Below the pieces are notes generated by a model. The model ran no database searches, was not told where the DNA came from, and worked only from the letters and a program-made list of their open reading frames with translations. Positions 36,605-39,595 of a stretch of DNA of 39,595 nucleotides are shown here, piece after piece. A program made the translations under genes and the position numbers. The DNA comes from Nostoc sp. FACHB-152 (lineage in GTDB: Bacteria > Cyanobacteriota > Cyanobacteriia > Cyanobacteriales > Nostocaceae): the NCBI RefSeq assembly GCF_014697475.1, contig NZ_JACJRV010000067.1:1-39595 (forward strand). Reading direction: 5' to 3'. Numbering within the stretch: position 1 is the stretch's first letter; the number at the start of each line of letters is the position of its first letter.

Positions 36605-37225
36605 ATGGTTCAGGTTATTCAAGGCAAAGATATTACCATAGCCCAACTAATTGATGAATTTGGGTTACAACTTGCCGATGATGAACAGTTTTTTTGGGAG
36701 TGGCGGCAGAATTTACCAGAGTTAACTCAGTTAGAACAGCAATTACTAGACGAAGTTAAAGCCGAATATTTGCATTTATCGAAATACCCAATTTTAAAAC
36801 CTGTAGTCAAAATGGTGGTGTTATCGCCATTATTGCGGTTAGCTGAATTTTATCAACCACCTTTTTATATAGCCTCAGAACAAGAAGTTGAAATTTCTTC
36901 TGAGGATGAAGGCACAATTGTTAGAGGACGCATTGACATTTTAGTATTTCATCCGCCGTTGTGGGTGCTGGTAATTGAAGCTAAAAGGGCGCAATATTCT
37001 TTAGTCCCAGCAATTCCTCAAGCGTTGGCTTATATGTTAGGTAATTCTGACACTAGTAAACCAACATTTGGCTTTGTAACCAATGGTCAGGAATTTAAAT
37101 TTATTAAGTTGATCAAACAGGACAAACCAACATACGCCTTATCTCACACATTTTCTCTAGATCGTGATAAAGACATTTATACTGTGGTCAAAGTTTTAAA
37201 ACACCTAGCTAATTTAGTTCAATAG
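36605..37225 (+). CDS. PD-(D/E)XK restriction endonuclease-like protein (HsdR N-terminal-like)
   Basis: 206 residues. The nuclease core shows VRGRIDILVF with Asp111 and LVIEAKRAQYS with Glu125 and Lys127, the D...E-x-K active site. It is followed by QALAYMLGN and TFGFVTNGQEFKFIKL, the pattern of type I restriction R-subunit N-termini and related stand-alone proteins in cyanobacteria. No helicase or methylase neighbour is present. The ATG at 36605 lies about 45 bases beyond a MITE-like element. In this island it could be an effector of the flanking NTPase proteins, or an independent nuclease. Confidence 0.82.
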   Translation: MVQVIQGKDITIAQLIDEFGLQLADDEQFFWEWRQNLPELTQLEQQLLDEVKAEYLHLSKYPILKPVVKMVVLSPLLRLAEFYQPPFYIASEQEVEISSEDEGTIVRGRIDILVFHPPLWVLVIEAKRAQYSLVPAIPQALAYMLGNSDTSKPTFGFVTNGQEFKFIKLIKQDKPTYALSHTFSLDRDKDIYTVVKVLKHLANLVQ

Positions 37226-37258
37226 AATAATTTATAAACTGTGTACTACATTTCGCAA

Positions 37259-37346
37259 ACCTAACCCCCAACCCCTTCCCTTGTAGAGAAGGGGAGCATG
37301 AATCAAAGCCTCTCTCCCTGTGGGGGAGAGGTTTGGAGAGGGGTTC
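37259..37346. repeat. dispersed palindromic repeat
   Basis: CCTAACCCCCAACCCC at one side and GGTTTGGAGAGGGGTTC at the other are imperfect inverted ends. Inner stems are CTTCCCTT/AAGGGGAG and CTCTCCC/GGGGGAGAG. It is a typical cyanobacterial intergenic repeat, followed by a C-rich run (about 37360-37390) that reaches the start of the next gene. Confidence 0.6.
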
Positions 37347-37391
37347 CAGAATTCTCATACACCCCTACACCCCACACCCCCACACCCCTCT

Positions 37392-39595
37392 ATGCCCCAA
37401 TACCAGTACCAAGTCGGGGGTAGTCTCCCCCAAGATGCGCCAACTTATGTCAGACGACAAGCTGACGAAGATTTGTATGCTGGTTTGCAGGCTGGAGAAT
37501 TTTGTTATGTCCTCAATTCGCGGCAGATGGGGAAATCTAGCTTGCGGGTGCAGGTGATGCGGCGGTTGCAAGATGAAGGGTTTGCTTGTGCGGCTGTGGA
37601 TATTACCGCTATTGGGACGGCTGATATTACGCCGGAACAATGGTATGCCGGGGTAATAGATACACTAGTGGGATATTTTAATCTTTATACTGATTTTGAT
37701 TTAGAAGCTTGGTGGAATGAGAATAATTTACTTTCACCTGTGCAGAGGTTTAGTAAGTTTATTGAAACGGTTTTACTGCCAAAAATTAGTGAAAATATTG
37801 TCATTTTTATCGATGAAATTGATAGTGTTTTGAGTCTGGAATTTAACTTAGATGATTTTTTTGCAGTCATTCGAGATTGTTATAACCGTCGGGCTGATAA
37901 ACCTGAATATAACCGCATCACCTTTGCCTTAATTGGGGTGTCTACGCCTTCTGATTTGATTGAAGATAAAAAACGCACACCTTTTAATATTGGTCGCGCC
38001 ATTGATTTAACAGGTTTTAAATTAGATGAGGCGGAACCTTTGGCGCGGGGTTTGGCAACGCTAGGAAATACTCAAGAATTGATGGCGGCGGTGTTGGCGT
38101 GGACGGGGGGACAGCCGTTTTTGACACAGAAGGTTTGTAAGTTGTTGGTTGCCGATGTAGAGACGCAATATATTGCGTCTCCTGAGGGTTGGGTTGCCGA
38201 AGTTGTAAAAAAGCGGATTATTGAGAATTGGGAAGGGCAAGATGAGCCGGAGCATTTAAAAACGATTCGTGACAGAATCATGCAGAGTGGAGAACAGCGC
38301 ACTGGGCGGCTTTTAGGCTTGTGTCAGCAAATTGTGGAGCAAGGTGAAATAGTTGCTGATGATAGTAATGACCAAATGGTGCTGCGGTTGACTGGGTTGG
38401 TGGTGAAGCGGGATGGCAAGTTGCGAATTTATAACCGCATCTATGCAGAGGTGTTTAAGTGGGAATGGTGTAATAAGATTTTAGCCAAGTTGCGTCCCTA
38501 TTCTGATGCTTTTAATGCTTGGGTGGCTGCGGAATATAAAGATGAGTCGCGCTTGTTGCGGGGACAAGCTTTGCAAGAGGCTTTGGTTTGGCGAATTGGT
38601 AAAAGTTTAACTGACGTTGATGATCGGTTTTTGGATGCTAGCCAGGATTTAGAAAAGCGTGATTTGCAAAAAAGCCTGGAAACAGAGGAACAAGCAAAGC
38701 AAGTTTTAGCAAAGGCGAACCGCAAAGCTTATCAAAGGATTCGCATTGGTTCTGTGGTGTTGGGTTTTGCTGTGGTGGGAGCAATTGCATCTTTTATAGT
38801 CACTCAATATAGTATTAAATTATCTAAAGATGCTGTCGGAGTCGCAGAAACAGCTAAAGAAGAAGCAAAGGCTGCTAAGGAAGATTTAAAAAAAGCTCAG
38901 GAAGCAACCAAACTTACTGAGAAAGAAAACCAACAGATATTAAAACAAAAATCTCTAGCAGAAAATAATTTAAAGATTGCTGAGAGCAAGGTAAAACTAG
39001 CACAGCAAACATTAGATAAAGCTAATGCACAGTACCAAAAAGCACGGACACAGGCACAACAAGCGATTTTGCAAAAGCAGACGGCACTAAAACAAGCCCT
39101 AACTGCTCAACAGCAGCGTGATAGTGCAGAAAAGCAGCGTCAAGATGCTATTGCAGGTTTAGATATAGCAAAAATAGATCGTGAAACTGCCCTCATAGCT
39201 ACACAGTTAGAGCAAGACGGAACAAATGCCTTGCGAGAATTTAGACGTTTTAACGAAATTGGGGCATTGCTATTAGCCGTGCGGAGTGGCGAAGAACTCA
39301 AAACTTTAGTTAAGGATAAAAAATCTTTAGCAGATTACCCAGCTTACAGCCCATTGTTTAGTTTGCAGACTATTGTGCGAGATATTCGAGAAATAAATCG
39401 CTTAGAAGGTCATGGCGATTCGGTCAATAGTGTAGTGTTCAGCCCGGACGGCAAAACCTTAGCCTCCGCTAGTCGTGACAAGACCATCAAACTCTGGAAT
39501 CGGGACACAGGCAAAGTTATCTCCACCTTAGAAGGTCATGGCGATTCGGTCATTAGTGTGGTGTTCAGCCCGGACGGCAAAACCTTAGCCTCTGC
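37392..39595 (+). CDS. AAA-like ATPase, transmembrane, coiled-coil and WD40 repeat protein (3' end beyond window)
   Basis: Open from the ATG at 37392 to the window edge, 734 codons without a stop. Residues 1-330 form an AAA-like (AAA_35) domain with [19 protein letters not shown], the P-loop NSRQMGKSS (Lys48) and Walker [10 protein letters not shown] (Asp141, Glu142). The same QMGKSSL core is in the CHAT/AAA protein. A membrane helix lies at about 451-472 ([20 protein letters not shown]). A Lys/Ala/Gln-rich coiled coil follows to about 616. From about 670 come WD40 repeats ([15 protein letters not shown], then [13 protein letters not shown]). Two repeats are nearly identical in DNA with a 126-base (42-residue) period. 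A membrane-linked sensor with a WD40 recognition arm is the likely design (inference). Confidence 0.88.
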   Translation, partial: MPQYQYQVGGSLPQDAPTYVRRQADEDLYAGLQAGEFCYVLNSRQMGKSSLRVQVMRRLQDEGFACAAVDITAIGTADITPEQWYAGVIDTLVGYFNLYTDFDLEAWWNENNLLSPVQRFSKFIETVLLPKISENIVIFIDEIDSVLSLEFNLDDFFAVIRDCYNRRADKPEYNRITFALIGVSTPSDLIEDKKRTPFNIGRAIDLTGFKLDEAEPLARGLATLGNTQELMAAVLAWTGGQPFLTQKVCKLLVADVETQYIASPEGWVAEVVKKRIIENWEGQDEPEHLKTIRDRIMQSGEQRTGRLLGLCQQIVEQGEIVADDSNDQMVLRLTGLVVKRDGKLRIYNRIYAEVFKWEWCNKILAKLRPYSDAFNAWVAAEYKDESRLLRGQALQEALVWRIGKSLTDVDDRFLDASQDLEKRDLQKSLETEEQAKQVLAKANRKAYQRIRIGSVVLGFAVVGAIASFIVTQYSIKLSKDAVGVAETAKEEAKAAKEDLKKAQEATKLTEKENQQILKQKSLAENNLKIAESKVKLAQQTLDKANAQYQKARTQAQQAILQKQTALKQALTAQQQRDSAEKQRQDAIAGLDIAKIDRETALIATQLEQDGTNALREFRRFNEIGALLLAVRSGEELKTLVKDKKSLADYPAYSPLFSLQTIVRDIREINRLEGHGDSVNSVVFSPDGKTLASASRDKTIKLWNRDTGKVISTLEGHGDSVISVVFSPDGKTLAS

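Overview
The window looks like chromosomal DNA of a filamentous, heterocyst-type cyanobacterium (Nostoc/Anabaena group). The octameric palindrome GCGATCGC (HIP1) recurs throughout. Heptanucleotide tandem repeats of the GGCAATA type sit in many gaps. Most gene families are cyanobacterial: DUF4912 protein, RMD1/DUF155 protein, AAA-like/WD40 proteins and a phosphoketolase-gap-pyk-tal cluster. No tRNA, rRNA or CRISPR array was seen.

Layout. (1) 1-973: a possible gene end and an RMD1/DUF155 membrane protein. (2) 2050-8397: a tightly packed plus-strand operon. It holds a COX-like fatty acid heme dioxygenase, a catalase-related hemoprotein, an Old Yellow Enzyme-type flavoprotein, a membrane-anchored di-heme cytochrome c and a half-length mono-heme paralogue. 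The first two match the gene pair described in Nostoc punctiforme as linoleate 10S-dioxygenase plus 10S-hydroperoxide lyase, which makes 1-octen-3-ol and 10-oxo-8E-decenoic acid. The three downstream genes suggest a longer oxylipin or redox pathway. (3) 8593-19206: mixed housekeeping and accessory genes: a small membrane protein, GST, DJ-1/PfpI protein, TrmB, metallophosphoesterase, DUF2358 protein, a DUF2887 nuclease-like protein, NAGPA-like lipoprotein, a DUF3223-HNH fusion and a DUF4912 protein. (4) 19207-23048: a VOC protein, a GC-rich and probably foreign polysaccharide pyruvyl transferase-like gene with an export signal, and a large serine recombinase whose catalytic residues are replaced. 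(5) 23379-25442: a second, larger di-heme protein with its terminator. (6) 25601-34373: a minus-strand carbon-metabolism cluster transcribed xfp, kelch protein, gap1, pyk, tal. Between the kelch gene and gap1 lies an exact-length 176-bp tandem duplication. Each copy carries a putative promoter element and an intrinsic terminator on the minus strand, so it may be a pair of small RNA genes. (7) 34862-39595: three plus-strand genes that resemble a biological-conflict or signalling island: a CHAT protease-like/AAA protein, a PD-(D/E)XK nuclease-like protein and an AAA/transmembrane/coiled-coil/WD40 protein that runs off the window.

The strongest leads are the extended oxylipin operon, the tandem small-RNA-like units, the catalytically dead-looking recombinase, the three-armed mutually exclusive hairpin at 19531-19590 and the CHAT/AAA/WD40 island. 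All assignments come from reading motifs by eye; no database search was run.
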